Part shown: positions 43,664-52,796 of the stretch, one piece after another | How the letters are laid out: each line of letters begins with the position of its first letter | How positions within the stretch are numbered: position 1 is the stretch's first letter | DNA from: Selenomonadales bacterium | GTDB lineage: Bacteria; Bacillota; Negativicutes; Sporomusales; UBA7701 | DNA length: 64,000 nt | Direction of reading: 5' to 3' | Assembly (NCBI GenBank): GCA_029976065.1 | Contig: JARKNV010000062.1 | Span: 1-64,000 of the forward strand | Notes under the pieces: model-generated | Told to the model about the DNA's origin: nothing | Databases searched by the model: none | What the model saw: only the letters and a program-made list of their open reading frames with translations | Position numbers and translations under genes: made by a program

Positions 43664-45088
43664 GTGTCACCGCTAAACGATCTGTTCGCAAACAAACTAT
43701 CGGTAATCAACATCGGGGCGCCGGTGTTCAAGGACGAACTCGCCGCCCAGGGAGCGGACGTCGTCCAGCTCGATTGGCGTCCGCCGGCCGGCGGCCGGCC
43801 CGAACTCATCGCCGCCCTCGATGTCCTCCAGGACCGGCCCGAGACAGAGACGGCCAACGCCGAAGCCGTAACCGCCATATTCACCGCGCGGCCGGTGCTC
43901 ATCGACGTCGCCCTCGCCGCCCTGGACGCCGTTCCCGGCATGACGCCCACCACCATTCTGCACGCCGGCCCGCCGGTAACCTGGGATAAGATGGCCGGCC
44001 CGATGCGCGGTGCGGTTGTCGGCGCCCTCATCTACGAAGGGCTGGCGGCGGACGAAACCGCGGCCGGGAGCCTCGCCGCCTCCGGCAAGATAACCTTCGC
44101 CCCCTGCCACGAGCACGCCGCCGTCGGCCCGATGGCCGGCGTCGTATCGGCCTCCATGCCCGTATGGGTTATCGAGAACGCCACCCACGGCAACCGCAGC
44201 TACTGCACCCTCAACGAAGGACTTGGCAAGGTGCTGCGTTTCGGCGCCTTCAACGCCGAAGTCATCGACCGGCTGCGCTGGATGCGCGACGAACTGGCCC
44301 CCGCCCTCAAAGCCGCCCTGACCGTTACCGGCGGCATCGACCTCAGGACGATGATCGCCCAAGCGCTCCATATGGGCGACGAATGCCACAACCGCAACAA
44401 AGCGGGCACCAGCCTCTTCATCCGCACCATCGCCCCCGGCCTGGCCAAAGCCGGCCTGGCCCCTGAGGCCGTCGCCAGAGTGCTGGCGTTTATGCACTCC
44501 AACGACCACTTCTTCCTCAACCTGTCCATGCCGGCCGCCAAGGCCGCCCTGGACGCCGCCCACGGCATCGAAGGCTCCTCGGTCGTCACCACCATGTGCC
44601 GCAACGGCGTCGAGTTCGGCGTGCGGGTCAGCGGCTGCCCGGGCAACGCCTGGTTCACCGGGCCGGCCCAGATGGTCCAGGGCCTGTTTTTCCCCGGCTA
44701 CACCGCCGCCGACGCCAACCCCGACCTCGGCGACAGCGCCATCACCGAAACCTACGGCATCGGCGGCTTCGCCATGGGCGGGGCGCCGGCCATCGTCCAG
44801 TTCGTGGGCGGCACCCCCGCCGACGCGCTCGAATACACCGGCAAAATGTACGAAATCACCCTGGGCGAGAACCCCAGCTACTCCATCCCCAACCTCAATT
44901 TCCGCGGTACCCCCACCGCCATCGACATCCGCCGCGTGGTTGCCGTCGGTCTGCTGCCTGTCATCAACACCGGCATGGCCCACCGCGAAGCCGGGATCGG
45001 CCAGGTGGGCGCCGGCGTCGTCCGCCCGCCGCGGGAATGCTTCGACAAGGCGCTGCTGGCGCTGGCCGCCCGGGTGAAAGGGAAATAA
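43664..45088 (+). CDS. DUF1116 protein, YlbE/AllG-like
   Basis: The ~474-residue protein matches the DUF1116 family by its order and motifs, including LNDLFANKLSVINIGAPVFKDELAAQGADVVQLDWRPPAGG, HEHAAVGPMAGVVSASMPVWVIEN, GDECHNRNKAGTSLF and YTGKMYEITLGENPSYSIPNL. AllG is a subunit of oxamate carbamoyltransferase. The track start at GTG 43658 abuts the ribosome site; GTG 43664 has GGGGAGG at correct spacing. Overlap or near-overlap with fdrA implies coupled expression and a joint complex. The third subunit (AllH) and a carbamate kinase are not seen intact in the window. Confidence 0.88.
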   Translation: MSPLNDLFANKLSVINIGAPVFKDELAAQGADVVQLDWRPPAGGRPELIAALDVLQDRPETETANAEAVTAIFTARPVLIDVALAALDAVPGMTPTTILHAGPPVTWDKMAGPMRGAVVGALIYEGLAADETAAGSLAASGKITFAPCHEHAAVGPMAGVVSASMPVWVIENATHGNRSYCTLNEGLGKVLRFGAFNAEVIDRLRWMRDELAPALKAALTVTGGIDLRTMIAQALHMGDECHNRNKAGTSLFIRTIAPGLAKAGLAPEAVARVLAFMHSNDHFFLNLSMPAAKAALDAAHGIEGSSVVTTMCRNGVEFGVRVSGCPGNAWFTGPAQMVQGLFFPGYTAADANPDLGDSAITETYGIGGFAMGGAPAIVQFVGGTPADALEYTGKMYEITLGENPSYSIPNLNFRGTPTAIDIRRVVAVGLLPVINTGMAHREAGIGQVGAGVVRPPRECFDKALLALAARVKGK

Positions 45089-45126
45089 AGCCTCCAAATC
45101 AATTCTCAGCAAAGCGAGGGATATTC

Positions 45127-45912
45127 ATGGTCAAGAACTGGGACAAAATCAAAATGTACGACCTCACGCAGAAGCTCAGCCATCTTACGCCGCCGTGGCC
45201 GACCTACGAGCCGCTGCAGATCAAATTCTTCAAGCGCCTGTCCTCCAACGGCGCCAACGGCCAGGTCATCACCACCTCCAACCACGTCGGCACCCACCTC
45301 GACGGCTCGCTCCACTTCTGCACCCACGGCCGCGACATCGCGTCCATCCCCCTCACCGACCTCATCGGCCCCGGCGTCGTGGTCGACGTCAGCGACATCG
45401 CCGAAGACTACGGCATTTACACCTCCAAAGACATCATGGAACGGGCCGACGTCCGCGAGGGCGACATCCTCCTCATCCACACCGGCTACAAAAAATACTC
45501 CTGGGATCAGCCGGAAGCCGACGAAGTTCGCTACATGGTCAAGCACCCCGGCCCGACCCGCGAGTTTTCCGCCTGGTGCCGCAAAATGAAATTCAAATGG
45601 CTGGGGATCGACGCCGGCTCGGCCGACCACCCCATGAACACCAAAATCCGCGAATGGTGCCCCAGGCAGGCGGCCGAATGCGAAAAATATTTCCGGGCAA
45701 AGTACGGCAAAGGCATTGACGACATCTTCCCGCCCGATCATTACCAGCTCATGCATGTCGACCTCTTCCCCTACGACATCATCCACGCCGAGAACGTCGG
45801 CGGCGAGCTCGACAAAGTGCTGGGCAAGCGCCTGATAATCGGCTGCTATCCCTGGCGGTTCGAAGGCGGCGAATCGTCCATCTGCCGCATCGTCGCCTAT
45901 GACGAAGAATAG
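45127..45912 (+). CDS. Cyclase family protein (kynurenine formamidase-like hydrolase)
   Basis: The 261-residue metal hydrolase has the family motif HVGTHLDGSLHF (H-x-G-T-H-x-D) near residue 55, then DILLIHTGYKKY and WLGIDAGSADHP. Such enzymes open or deformylate amide-containing compounds, for example N-formylkynurenine, isatin or cyclic imides. ATG 45127 follows GCGAGGGATATTC; the track ORF begins far upstream in the wrong frame context. Its place between DUF1116 and yqeC suggests that it hydrolyses an intermediate of the hydroxylase pathway. Confidence 0.88.
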   Translation: MVKNWDKIKMYDLTQKLSHLTPPWPTYEPLQIKFFKRLSSNGANGQVITTSNHVGTHLDGSLHFCTHGRDIASIPLTDLIGPGVVVDVSDIAEDYGIYTSKDIMERADVREGDILLIHTGYKKYSWDQPEADEVRYMVKHPGPTREFSAWCRKMKFKWLGIDAGSADHPMNTKIREWCPRQAAECEKYFRAKYGKGIDDIFPPDHYQLMHVDLFPYDIIHAENVGGELDKVLGKRLIIGCYPWRFEGGESSICRIVAYDEE

Positions 45913-46693
45913 CGCCGGCCTGCACCCCGTCTGGCGCGAAACCTTATCGGGCCTGCCGCCGGCAGGCCCGGTCACTCTCATCGGCGGCGGCGGCAAAACC
46001 AGCCTCATGTACTACCTCGTGGCCGGCCTCAAGGCCGACGGCATGGTCGCCTTCGCCGCCGCCACCGCCAAACTGTTCATGCCTGAGGGGACCGGCCACC
46101 GCACCGTGCTTGTCGGCGGCCTTGACGAGGGCCGCCGGCGGATCGCAGGGCTACTCGACTGCCCGGACATCGTCACCCTGGCGCGGGAAGTCGTGGCCGG
46201 CGACCGCCGCAAACTGGCCGGCCTTGACCCCGGCTGGCTTGACGCGCTGGCCCGGGAATACCCGGCCGTCCGATTCATTGTCGAAGGGGACGGCTCGGCC
46301 GGGCTGCCGCTCAAAGGCCATCAGCCCCACGACCCGGTCGTGCCGTCGGCCACCAGCCTCCTCGTCCCCGTCGTCGGCGCCGAAGCCGTCGGCCGTCGCC
46401 TGACCGCCGCCTGCGTGCACCGGCCGGCGCGGGCGGCCGAACTGGCCGGCGCGGCCGAAGGGGATGTCATCACGCCGGCCATGATCGTCAGGCTCCTTCT
46501 CCACCCACTAGGCTACCTGCATAACTGTCCGCCCTGCGCGCGCGTCATCCCCTTCGTCAACAAAGCCGAGGGCGCGGCCGCCGATTCCGCCGCCGACCTG
46601 GCGGCCGCCGTGCTGGACGCCGGCCATCCCGCCGTAGCCGGCGTCGTCGTCGGCAGCATGCAGCGCGGCAACTTTACCTTAATCAGAAAATAG
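45899..46693 (+). CDS. yqeC: Selenium cofactor biosynthesis protein YqeC
   Basis: YqeC is a marker of the selenium-dependent molybdenum hydroxylase trait and is thought to help make the labile selenium cofactor. The 264-residue P-loop protein shows PVTLIGGGGKTSLMYYL near the N-terminus, VEGDGSAGLPLKGHQPHDPVVPSAT in the middle and RVIPFVNKAEG late, as in the family. Its start overlaps the cyclase gene by 14 bp. The usual partner YqeB and the selenophosphate synthetase gene are not in the window. Confidence 0.9.
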   Translation: MTKNSAGLHPVWRETLSGLPPAGPVTLIGGGGKTSLMYYLVAGLKADGMVAFAAATAKLFMPEGTGHRTVLVGGLDEGRRRIAGLLDCPDIVTLAREVVAGDRRKLAGLDPGWLDALAREYPAVRFIVEGDGSAGLPLKGHQPHDPVVPSATSLLVPVVGAEAVGRRLTAACVHRPARAAELAGAAEGDVITPAMIVRLLLHPLGYLHNCPPCARVIPFVNKAEGAAADSAADLAAAVLDAGHPAVAGVVVGSMQRGNFTLIRK

Positions 46694-46700
46694 AAATATC

Positions 46701-46720
46701 AGCCAAGCCCTTGGCTTTTT
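46701..46720 (+). terminator. Intrinsic terminator after yqeC
   Basis: AGCCAA / TTGGCT with a GCCC loop is followed by TTTT. The 3' arm overlaps the -35 box of the next promoter. Confidence 0.7.
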
Positions 46721-46738
46721 GCGGAAAAAAGGTATAAT
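46711..46738 (+). promoter_or_regulatory. Sigma-A promoter candidate for the ACT/UPF0210 genes
   Basis: TTGGCT (46711-46716), 16 bp and a perfect TATAAT (46733-46738) lie about 75 bp before the ACT-domain gene. The inverted repeat GCCAGACAAA / TTTGCCTGGC follows in the leader. Confidence 0.6.
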
Positions 46739-46814
46739 AGTAGTCAATACCATAACCGCCAGACAAAGGTGTTTGCCTGGCGGACTATTATTTAGCGGCT
46801 GGAGGCGCGGTACT

Positions 46815-47084
46815 ATGAAAGTCGTCATAACCATCATCGGCCAGGACCGGGTGGGCATCGTCGCTATGGCCAGCACGACGCTGGCCGCCAACAACGTCAA
46901 CATCCTCGACATCAACCAGAACATCGTCAACGGCTTTTTCAACATGGTCATGATCGCCGATATGAGCGGCGCCACGATCAGCCTCAAGGATCTGCAGCAG
47001 CTTTTCAAGGAGAAGGGACAAGCCATGGGCCTCGAAATCAAAGTGCAGCACGAAGATATCTTTAAAGCAATGCACCGGATATAA
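46815..47084 (+). CDS. ACT domain-containing protein (UPF0237-type)
   Basis: The 89-residue protein is a single ACT domain: [37 protein letters not shown] followed by [12 protein letters not shown]. Such small ACT proteins, related to the GcvR regulator, bind amino acids. ATG 46815 follows GGAGGCGCGGTACT, and the track start 32 codons upstream lies in the leader. It is paired with the UPF0210 gene 28 bp downstream, a widespread two-gene unit. Confidence 0.92.
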   Translation: MKVVITIIGQDRVGIVAMASTTLAANNVNILDINQNIVNGFFNMVMIADMSGATISLKDLQQLFKEKGQAMGLEIKVQHEDIFKAMHRI

Positions 47085-47112
47085 TTCCGGCCCGCGGCGA
47101 AGGAGGCGGCCT

Positions 47113-48471
47113 ATGCTATCTGTACAGGACATCCTTGAAACCAACCGCATGATCGAGGAAAATAAACTCGACGTGCGCACAATTACCCTCGGGATCAGCC
47201 TGCGCGGCTGCGCCCATCCCGACGTAAAGGTATTTTGCGCCAACATTTACGACAAAATCACCCGTACGGCCGAACGGCTGGTGCAGACCGGCGAAGACAT
47301 CGAGGCCGAATACGGCATCCCCATCATCAACAAACGCATCTCGGTCACGCCGATCGCCATCGCCGCCGAAAGCTGCCGCACCGACAGCTACCTGCCGGTC
47401 GCCGAGGCCATGGACGCGGCCGCCAAGGCCGTCGGCGTCAACTTCATCGGCGGCTTCTCCGCCCTCGTCGAAAAAGGCTACACCGCCGGCGACCGCATCC
47501 TCATCCGCTCCATCCCGGCGGCCCTCGCCACCACCGAGCGGGTCTGCTCCTCGGTCAACCTGGCGTCCACCAAAGCCGGCATCAACATGGACTGCGTGCG
47601 GGAAATGGGCCAGATCATCAAACAGACCGCCGAACTGACCCGTGACCGCGACGCCCTCGGCTGCGCCAAGCTCGTGGTGTTCGCCAACGTCCCGGAGGAC
47701 AACCCCTTCATGGCCGGCGCCTTCCACGGCGTGGGCGAGGCCGAAACGGCCGTCAACGTCGGCGTAAGCGGCCCCGGCGTCGTAAAACGGGCCCTCGAGG
47801 AAGCGCGCGGCCAAGACTTCGGCGCGGTCGCCGAAACTATCAAGCGCACCGCCTTCAAAATCACCCGCGTCGGCCAGCTCGTCGCCCAGGAAGCGTCGCG
47901 CCGCCTCGGCGTGCCCTTCGGCATCATCGACCTGTCGCTCGCCCCCACCCCGGCGGTCGGCGACAGCGTCGCCCACATCCTCGAGGAAATGGGCCTGGAA
48001 AGCTGCGGCGCGCCCGGCACCACCGCCGCCCTGGCCCTCCTCAACGACGCCGTCAAAAAAGGCGGCATCATGGCCTCCTCCTACGTGGGCGGCCTGAGCG
48101 GGGCCTTCATCCCCGTCAGCGAGGACGCCGGCATGATCGCTGCCGTCGAGCGCGGCAGCCTGTCGCTGGAAAAGCTCGAAGCCATGACCTGCGTCTGCTC
48201 GGTCGGCCTCGATATGATCGCCGTGCCCGGCGACACCTCGGCCGCCACCATTGCCGCCATCATCGCCGACGAAGCGGCCATCGGCATGGTGAACAACAAA
48301 ACCACCGCGGTGCGCATCATCCCCGTGCCCGGCAAAAAGGTCGGCGACCGGGTCGAATTCGGCGGCCTCCTCGGCCACAGCCCGATCATCCCTGTCAACA
48401 ACTTCAAGGCCGACGTCTTCATCGCCCGCGGCGGGCGCATCCCCGCTCCCGTCCGCAGCATGACCAACTAG
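47113..48471 (+). CDS. UPF0210 (PFL/DUF711) family protein
   Basis: The 452-residue protein fits the UPF0210 family in length and in segments such as [35 protein letters not shown] and [26 protein letters not shown]. Its biochemical function is not established; members occur in many Firmicutes together with a small ACT-domain protein, as here. It is soluble and has no signal peptide. A terminator follows. Confidence 0.92.
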   Translation: MLSVQDILETNRMIEENKLDVRTITLGISLRGCAHPDVKVFCANIYDKITRTAERLVQTGEDIEAEYGIPIINKRISVTPIAIAAESCRTDSYLPVAEAMDAAAKAVGVNFIGGFSALVEKGYTAGDRILIRSIPAALATTERVCSSVNLASTKAGINMDCVREMGQIIKQTAELTRDRDALGCAKLVVFANVPEDNPFMAGAFHGVGEAETAVNVGVSGPGVVKRALEEARGQDFGAVAETIKRTAFKITRVGQLVAQEASRRLGVPFGIIDLSLAPTPAVGDSVAHILEEMGLESCGAPGTTAALALLNDAVKKGGIMASSYVGGLSGAFIPVSEDAGMIAAVERGSLSLEKLEAMTCVCSVGLDMIAVPGDTSAATIAAIIADEAAIGMVNNKTTAVRIIPVPGKKVGDRVEFGGLLGHSPIIPVNNFKADVFIARGGRIPAPVRSMTN

Positions 48472-48525
48472 CAACCTTTACAATGTTTGGCAGGTGTTCT
48501 ATAATTTAAACATGGGATAAGCAGC

Positions 48526-48555
48526 AGGCCGTTTTCGCTGAAAATGGCCTTTTTG
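48526..48555 (+). terminator. Intrinsic terminator of the ACT/UPF0210 unit
   Basis: AGGCCGTTTT / AAAATGGCCT pairs with one G-T and ends in a T run. It separates this unit from the next gene's ribosome site. Confidence 0.75.
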
Positions 48556-48585
48556 CTGCCGCAAAACGCATAGGAGGTCGGAGAA

Positions 48586-49608
48586 GTGGCCATCAGGAAA
48601 GTGCGCGTCGACGAAGCGGTCGGCATGGTTTTGGGGCATGATATGACCAAGATCGTGCCGGGCGAGTACAAGGGGCCGGCCTTCAAGAAAGGCCACATCA
48701 TCCGGCCCGAGGATATCCCCCACCTGAAGGAGATCGGCAAGGAGCACATCTATCTTATCGAACTGGCTCCCGGCCAGGTGCACGAAAACGAAGCCGTCAC
48801 CCGCATCGCCCGGGCGGTCGCCGGACCGGGAATTACCTTCGCCGAACCGTCCGAAGGCCGGGTCAACCTCTGCGCCGCCGCCGCCGGCCTCCTCAAAGTC
48901 GACCGCGACATGGCCGCGGCCGTCAACGGCGTCGAACACGCCGTCCTCTCCACCCGCCACGGCAACCTCCCGGTGAAAGCCGGCGATCTCGTCGCCGCCG
49001 TCAAAGTCGTGCCGCTCGTCGTCGACGAAGCCATGGTGGCCGCCGTTGAAAGGCTGGCCGCCGGCGGCCTCGTATCCGTGCTGCCGATGCGCGGCCTCAA
49101 GGTCGCCGCCGTCATCACCGGCAACGAAGTCTTCCACGGCCGCATCCAGGACCGCTTCGCCCCCGTGTTCGCCGCCAAGGCGGCCCAGTACGGGGCGGTC
49201 ATGCTCGGCGTCACCTACCGGCCGGACGACCCGGCACAGATAAAACAGGCCATCCTCGCCTTCCGGGACCAGGGGGCGGACGTCATCGTCGCCTCAGGCG
49301 GCATGTCGGTCGATCCCGACGACGTAACCCCCGACGCCATCCGCGCCACCGGCGCCGAAGTCATCAGCTACGGCACCCCCGTCCTGCCAGGAGCCATGTT
49401 CATGCTCGCCTACCTGGGCGGCGTCGCCGTCATGGGCATGCCAGCCTGCGGCATGTACGCCAAAACCACCGTCTTCGACCTCATCCTGCCGCGGGTGCTG
49501 GCCGGGGAGAGGCTGCGCAAAGAGGACATCGCTGCCCTCGGCTACGGCGGCCTGTGCCTTTCCTGCCGCGAATGCAGCTATCCCCACTGCCCCTTCGGCA
49601 AAGCGTGA
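48586..49608 (+). CDS. Molybdopterin-binding (MoeA/MogA-like) protein
   Basis: The 340-residue protein has a C-terminal MoCF-type domain: VAAVITGNEVFHGRIQDRFAPVF, then ASGGMSVDPDDVTPDAIRATGAEVISYG and PVLPGAMFMLAYLGGVAVMGMPACGMY. These are the pterin-binding motifs of MoeA/MogA relatives. Its N-terminal half is not a canonical MoeA domain. The end, LCLSCRECSYPHCPFGKA, carries four cysteines in a metal-site pattern. GTG follows GGAGGTCGGAGAA. It probably serves maturation of the molybdenum cofactor of the nearby hydroxylase, together with the overlapping MocA-like gene. Confidence 0.85.
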   Translation: MAIRKVRVDEAVGMVLGHDMTKIVPGEYKGPAFKKGHIIRPEDIPHLKEIGKEHIYLIELAPGQVHENEAVTRIARAVAGPGITFAEPSEGRVNLCAAAAGLLKVDRDMAAAVNGVEHAVLSTRHGNLPVKAGDLVAAVKVVPLVVDEAMVAAVERLAAGGLVSVLPMRGLKVAAVITGNEVFHGRIQDRFAPVFAAKAAQYGAVMLGVTYRPDDPAQIKQAILAFRDQGADVIVASGGMSVDPDDVTPDAIRATGAEVISYGTPVLPGAMFMLAYLGGVAVMGMPACGMYAKTTVFDLILPRVLAGERLRKEDIAALGYGGLCLSCRECSYPHCPFGKA

Positions 49609-50216
49609 TCGCCGCCGTCGTGCTCGCCGCCGGCGCGGCCCGGCGGATGGGCCGTCCCAAACAGCTCCTGCCGCTGGCCGGCCGGTCGCTGGTATGGCAC
49701 GTCGCCAACGCCGCCAGCCGGTCCGTAGCCGACGAAATAATCGTCGTCACCGGCGCCCGCCAGGCTGCCGTCGCCGCCGCCCTCGCCGGCCTGCCGGTCA
49801 GGCTGGTCGCGAACAGTCGCTGGCGGTCGGGGCAGGCGAGTTCGCTCATAACCGGCCTCAAGGCCGTCGGCCCGGAGGCTGCGGCGGTTATTTTCCTGCT
49901 CGCCGACCAGCCGCTCGTCACCCCGGCGCTTATCGACGCTCTGATCGCTGCCTATCGCGCCGGCCGCGGGTCCATCGTCGTTCCCGTCGCCGGTGGGGTG
50001 CGCGGCAATCCGGTGCTGTTCGATTTGGCCCTATGGCGGCCCGCGCTCCTGGCCCTCGGCGGCGACGCCGGCGCCAGGGCGATCATCGCCGCCCACCCCG
50101 AGCAAATGGCCACGGTGCCGGTTGCCGACGGTGCCGTCTTCACCGATGTCGACACCCCGGCCGACTACGAACTGATACAACGGCTGTACGAAAAAATAAA
50201 CTCCGGAGGCTGCTGA
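49605..50216 (+). CDS. mocA: MocA-like molybdenum cofactor nucleotidyltransferase
   Basis: The enzyme joins CMP to molybdopterin to give the cytosine dinucleotide cofactor used by xanthine dehydrogenase-family hydroxylases. The 203-residue product has the nucleotidyltransferase signature VVLAAGAARRMGRPKQLLPLAG, then LLADQPLVTPALIDALI and GGVRGNPVLFD. GTG 49605 overlaps the stop of the preceding gene; the track start 17 codons earlier is inside that gene. This supports the Mo-cytosine dinucleotide assignment, though guanylyl specificity cannot be excluded by eye. Confidence 0.88.
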   Translation: MIAAVVLAAGAARRMGRPKQLLPLAGRSLVWHVANAASRSVADEIIVVTGARQAAVAAALAGLPVRLVANSRWRSGQASSLITGLKAVGPEAAAVIFLLADQPLVTPALIDALIAAYRAGRGSIVVPVAGGVRGNPVLFDLALWRPALLALGGDAGARAIIAAHPEQMATVPVADGAVFTDVDTPADYELIQRLYEKINSGGC

Positions 50217-50218
50217 CC

Positions 50219-50869
50219 GTGCGGACAAACAAAGCCACCCGCGATAAAATCCTCGCCACCCTGGAGGCGACATACGGCGGCACAACCACCGCGCTTCAAT
50301 ACACCTCGCCCTTCGAACTCCTCGTCGCCGTCGTGCTCTCCGCCCAGTGCACCGACACACGCGTCAATATCATCACCGCCCGCCTCTTCCCCGCCTACGA
50401 CACCCCGGCCAAAATGCTCGCCCTCGGCGAAGCCGGCCTCGCCGACCTCATCCGCGACTGCGGCCTCTACCGTGCCAAGGCGCGCAACCTCATCGCCGCC
50501 TGCGCCATGCTGCTCGCCGATTACGGCGGCGAAGTCCCGGGCACCTTCGAAGACCTTACGAAGCTCCCGGGAGTAGGGCGCAAAACCGCCAACGTCCTCC
50601 TCAGCCAGCTGTTTGCCGTGCCGGCCATCGCCGTCGACACCCACGTCTTCCGGGTCGCCAACCGGCTCGGCCTCGCCAGAGGCAAAACGCCCGAACAGGT
50701 GGAGGAAGGGCTGAAAAAAGCCGTGCCGCGCTCCGACTGGGGAAGCGCCCACCACTGGCTCATCTGGCACGGGCGCAGAATCTGCAAAGCCCGCCGCCCG
50801 GACTGCGGAGGGTGCCCGCTGCGGGACCTATGTCCAAGCGTTGTTCCGCCCGCCGAACAGAGGAAATAA
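50219..50869 (+). CDS. nth: Endonuclease III
   Basis: The enzyme is a DNA glycosylase/AP lyase that removes oxidised pyrimidines in base excision repair. The 216-residue product shows VVLSAQCTDTRVN, the helix-hairpin-helix LPGVGRKTANVLLSQ with catalytic Lys, VDTHVFRVANRLGL with the catalytic Asp, and the [4Fe-4S] loop CKARRPDCGGCPLRDLC. GTG 50219 follows CCGGAGGCTGCTGACC. In the track it is hidden at the end of a long frame from 49694. It may be co-transcribed with mocA. Confidence 0.95.
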   Translation: MRTNKATRDKILATLEATYGGTTTALQYTSPFELLVAVVLSAQCTDTRVNIITARLFPAYDTPAKMLALGEAGLADLIRDCGLYRAKARNLIAACAMLLADYGGEVPGTFEDLTKLPGVGRKTANVLLSQLFAVPAIAVDTHVFRVANRLGLARGKTPEQVEEGLKKAVPRSDWGSAHHWLIWHGRRICKARRPDCGGCPLRDLCPSVVPPAEQRK

Positions 50870-50870
50870 C

Positions 50871-50903
50871 AAAAAGCCACCGCCGGACGGGCGGTGGCTT
50901 TAT
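50871..50903. terminator. Bidirectional intrinsic terminator
   Basis: AAAAAGCCACCGCC / GGCGGTGGCTTT forms a strong hairpin between convergent nth and the chemoreceptor-like gene. Confidence 0.9.
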
Positions 50904-50912
50904 TCTCAGAAA

Positions 50913-52097
50913 TCAGCATTCCGTCAGCTTCTGCACCGAGGCCTGCAGCTTGTCGCTGATCTCGCTGATGCCCTCCAGGGCTTTGGCGATGCCGGCGACC
51001 GCGCGGCTCTCCGCGGCGGCGGCCTCGGCTATCTTGGCGATCTGCCGCTGGTTGGCGCTCATCTCCGTCGATAGCGCGCCCAGCGTGGGGGTTATCTTGC
51101 CCACCATCGACTGCACCTCGTTGACCGACTGGCGGATGGTATCGGTCGAACCGCGGGTTTCCTCGGCCAGCTTGCGCACCTCCTGGGCGACGACCGCGAA
51201 GCCGCGGCCGTGCTCGCCGACCCTGGCCGCCTCGATCGCGGCGTTCAGCGCCAGCAGGTTGGTCTGGTCAGCGACATTCTTGATCGTCTCGGCGATGCCG
51301 CCGATGCTGTGGGTGGCGGCCACCAGCGCCTGCGACTGGCGACTGGTCTCGTCCACCCTGGCCAACTCCACGTTCATCCGGCCGTCCACATCGTTAATTG
51401 TCGCCGAATTGGCGGTAATCGAGCGCGACACTTCGGCGGCCGTGGCGGCAAACTCCTGCAGTTGGGCGTTCAGTTTGCCCGTCAGCGCTGCGACCTCGCC
51501 AGCCACGCGTTTATGATTATAAAGGGTGATCCAGCGCATCAGGGCGCACACCGACTCGGTCGTGGCGATGCGGGTGGCGCCGATTACCGTAGTATCCGGC
51601 CGTAAATGGGAGCCGTATTTCGTCGGCAGAACGCCGCCCGCACCGACGATGCGCTCCGCGCCGATGACATAACGCGCCGTCGCCAGCCGGGCGCCGATCT
51701 CCTCCGGCGGCAATTCGCTGTACGGCAGGCAGGAATAGCTCACATGGGTGGCGCCGTGCTCCTGGCAGTACTTCGCAATCGCTTCCGCCTGGGCGGTGTT
51801 GTTGTTAAACACGAATACCTGGCTGCCGGCCGGGAGCATTGCCACCTGTACATAAAAAAAGGCGTCGGGAATCAGTTCGAGCGCCACGATCTTATCGCGG
51901 GGGATTTTCTTCGCTGCTTCCTCCACCCGGGTAGGCAGGCAGATGAACAGATCGGCGATGCTATGGTCGCCGACGTCGCCGATGGCGTAGGCCCGGCCCC
52001 CGACCTCTTTTCCGAGCAGATGCTGGGTGGCATCGAGCAACTCATCGGCGACGATCTGCGAGCTGCCTACGGTAGCCAGCCTGATTTGGGTATCCAA
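50913..52097 (-). CDS. Soluble methyl-accepting chemotaxis-like protein
   Basis: The 394-residue protein has no transmembrane helix. Its N-terminal ~200 residues ([24 protein letters not shown], then [16 protein letters not shown]) resemble the PrpR/periplasmic-binding-like sensory fold. The C-terminal part is the chemoreceptor signalling coiled coil with [43 protein letters not shown] at its hairpin tip. It probably signals to CheA or regulates another pathway from the cytoplasm. TTG 52097 with AGGTAGGTG upstream is preferred to the track start at 52163, which runs through two direct repeats. Confidence 0.82.
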   Translation of the reverse strand: MDTQIRLATVGSSQIVADELLDATQHLLGKEVGGRAYAIGDVGDHSIADLFICLPTRVEEAAKKIPRDKIVALELIPDAFFYVQVAMLPAGSQVFVFNNNTAQAEAIAKYCQEHGATHVSYSCLPYSELPPEEIGARLATARYVIGAERIVGAGGVLPTKYGSHLRPDTTVIGATRIATTESVCALMRWITLYNHKRVAGEVAALTGKLNAQLQEFAATAAEVSRSITANSATINDVDGRMNVELARVDETSRQSQALVAATHSIGGIAETIKNVADQTNLLALNAAIEAARVGEHGRGFAVVAQEVRKLAEETRGSTDTIRQSVNEVQSMVGKITPTLGALSTEMSANQRQIAKIAEAAAAESRAVAGIAKALEGISEISDKLQASVQKLTEC

Positions 52098-52125
52098 ACA
52101 ACAACACCTACCTTTGCGTAATATG

Positions 52126-52157
52126 GACATATCACGATTGCTTATAGACATATCACG
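52126..52157. promoter_or_regulatory. Direct repeats GACATATCACG upstream of the chemoreceptor gene
   Basis: Two identical 11-bp copies (52126-52136 and 52147-52157) are spaced 21 bp apart, two turns of the helix, 30-60 bp upstream of the gene's start. This fits a binding site for a dimeric activator or response regulator. Confidence 0.5.
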
Positions 52158-52297
52158 GCTCATTGTTTAAATTTTACCATAATTAACGACATGTTTCTAT
52201 GTAAAATGCGAAAAAATGCCGGGTTTAAGGCATAAGCTTTTGTTATTGCTATTGAATAATTATTAAAACATTAGTATAATTATCCGAAAGAGGGGAG

Positions 52298-52762
52298 ATG
52301 GTCACAGCCATGATTTATCGCAAGCCCACCTTCAAGGATATCGAGGCTATTCATAAGCTTGTCAACGATTACGCCGAAAAAGGCCTGATGCTGGCGCGGT
52401 CGCGCAACGTCCTGTACGAGACGCTCAGGGATATGGTCGTCGCCGAGGAGGATGGCCAGATCGTCGGCATCGGCGCGCTTCACCTCGTGTGGGATGAACT
52501 AGCCGAGGTGCGGGCGCTGGCGGTCGCGCCCGAAACGGTAAAAAAGGGGGTCGGCCGCGAGCTGGTCGCCAAACTGACGGAGGAAGCCCAAGAGCTTGGC
52601 GTAAAAACGCTGTTTGCCCTTACCTATCAGCCGGGCTTCTTCGCCAAACAGGGCTTCGCCGAGGCCGACAAAGACCGGCTCCCCCACAAGGTGTGGAAAG
52701 AGTGCATCAACTGTCCTAAATTCCCCAACTGCGACGAAATCGCCATGATAAAGGAAATGTGA
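52298..52762 (+). CDS. GNAT N-acetyltransferase, short ArgA-like
   Basis: The ~150-residue product has the GNAT acetyl-CoA site VRALAVAPETVKKGVGRELVAKLTEEA and a C-terminal KVWKECINCPKFPNCDEIAM cysteine segment. Both are seen in short N-acetylglutamate synthase-like proteins, so a role in the first step of arginine synthesis is likely. Starts at ATG 52298 or ATG 52310 are both possible; the second gives MIYRKPTFKDIEAI, the usual opening. It is the last GC-rich gene before the island. Confidence 0.85.
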   Translation: MVTAMIYRKPTFKDIEAIHKLVNDYAEKGLMLARSRNVLYETLRDMVVAEEDGQIVGIGALHLVWDELAEVRALAVAPETVKKGVGRELVAKLTEEAQELGVKTLFALTYQPGFFAKQGFAEADKDRLPHKVWKECINCPKFPNCDEIAMIKEM

Positions 52763-52796
52763 TTTGGCGCGGTTTCGAGGGCATTTTGGGTACACT

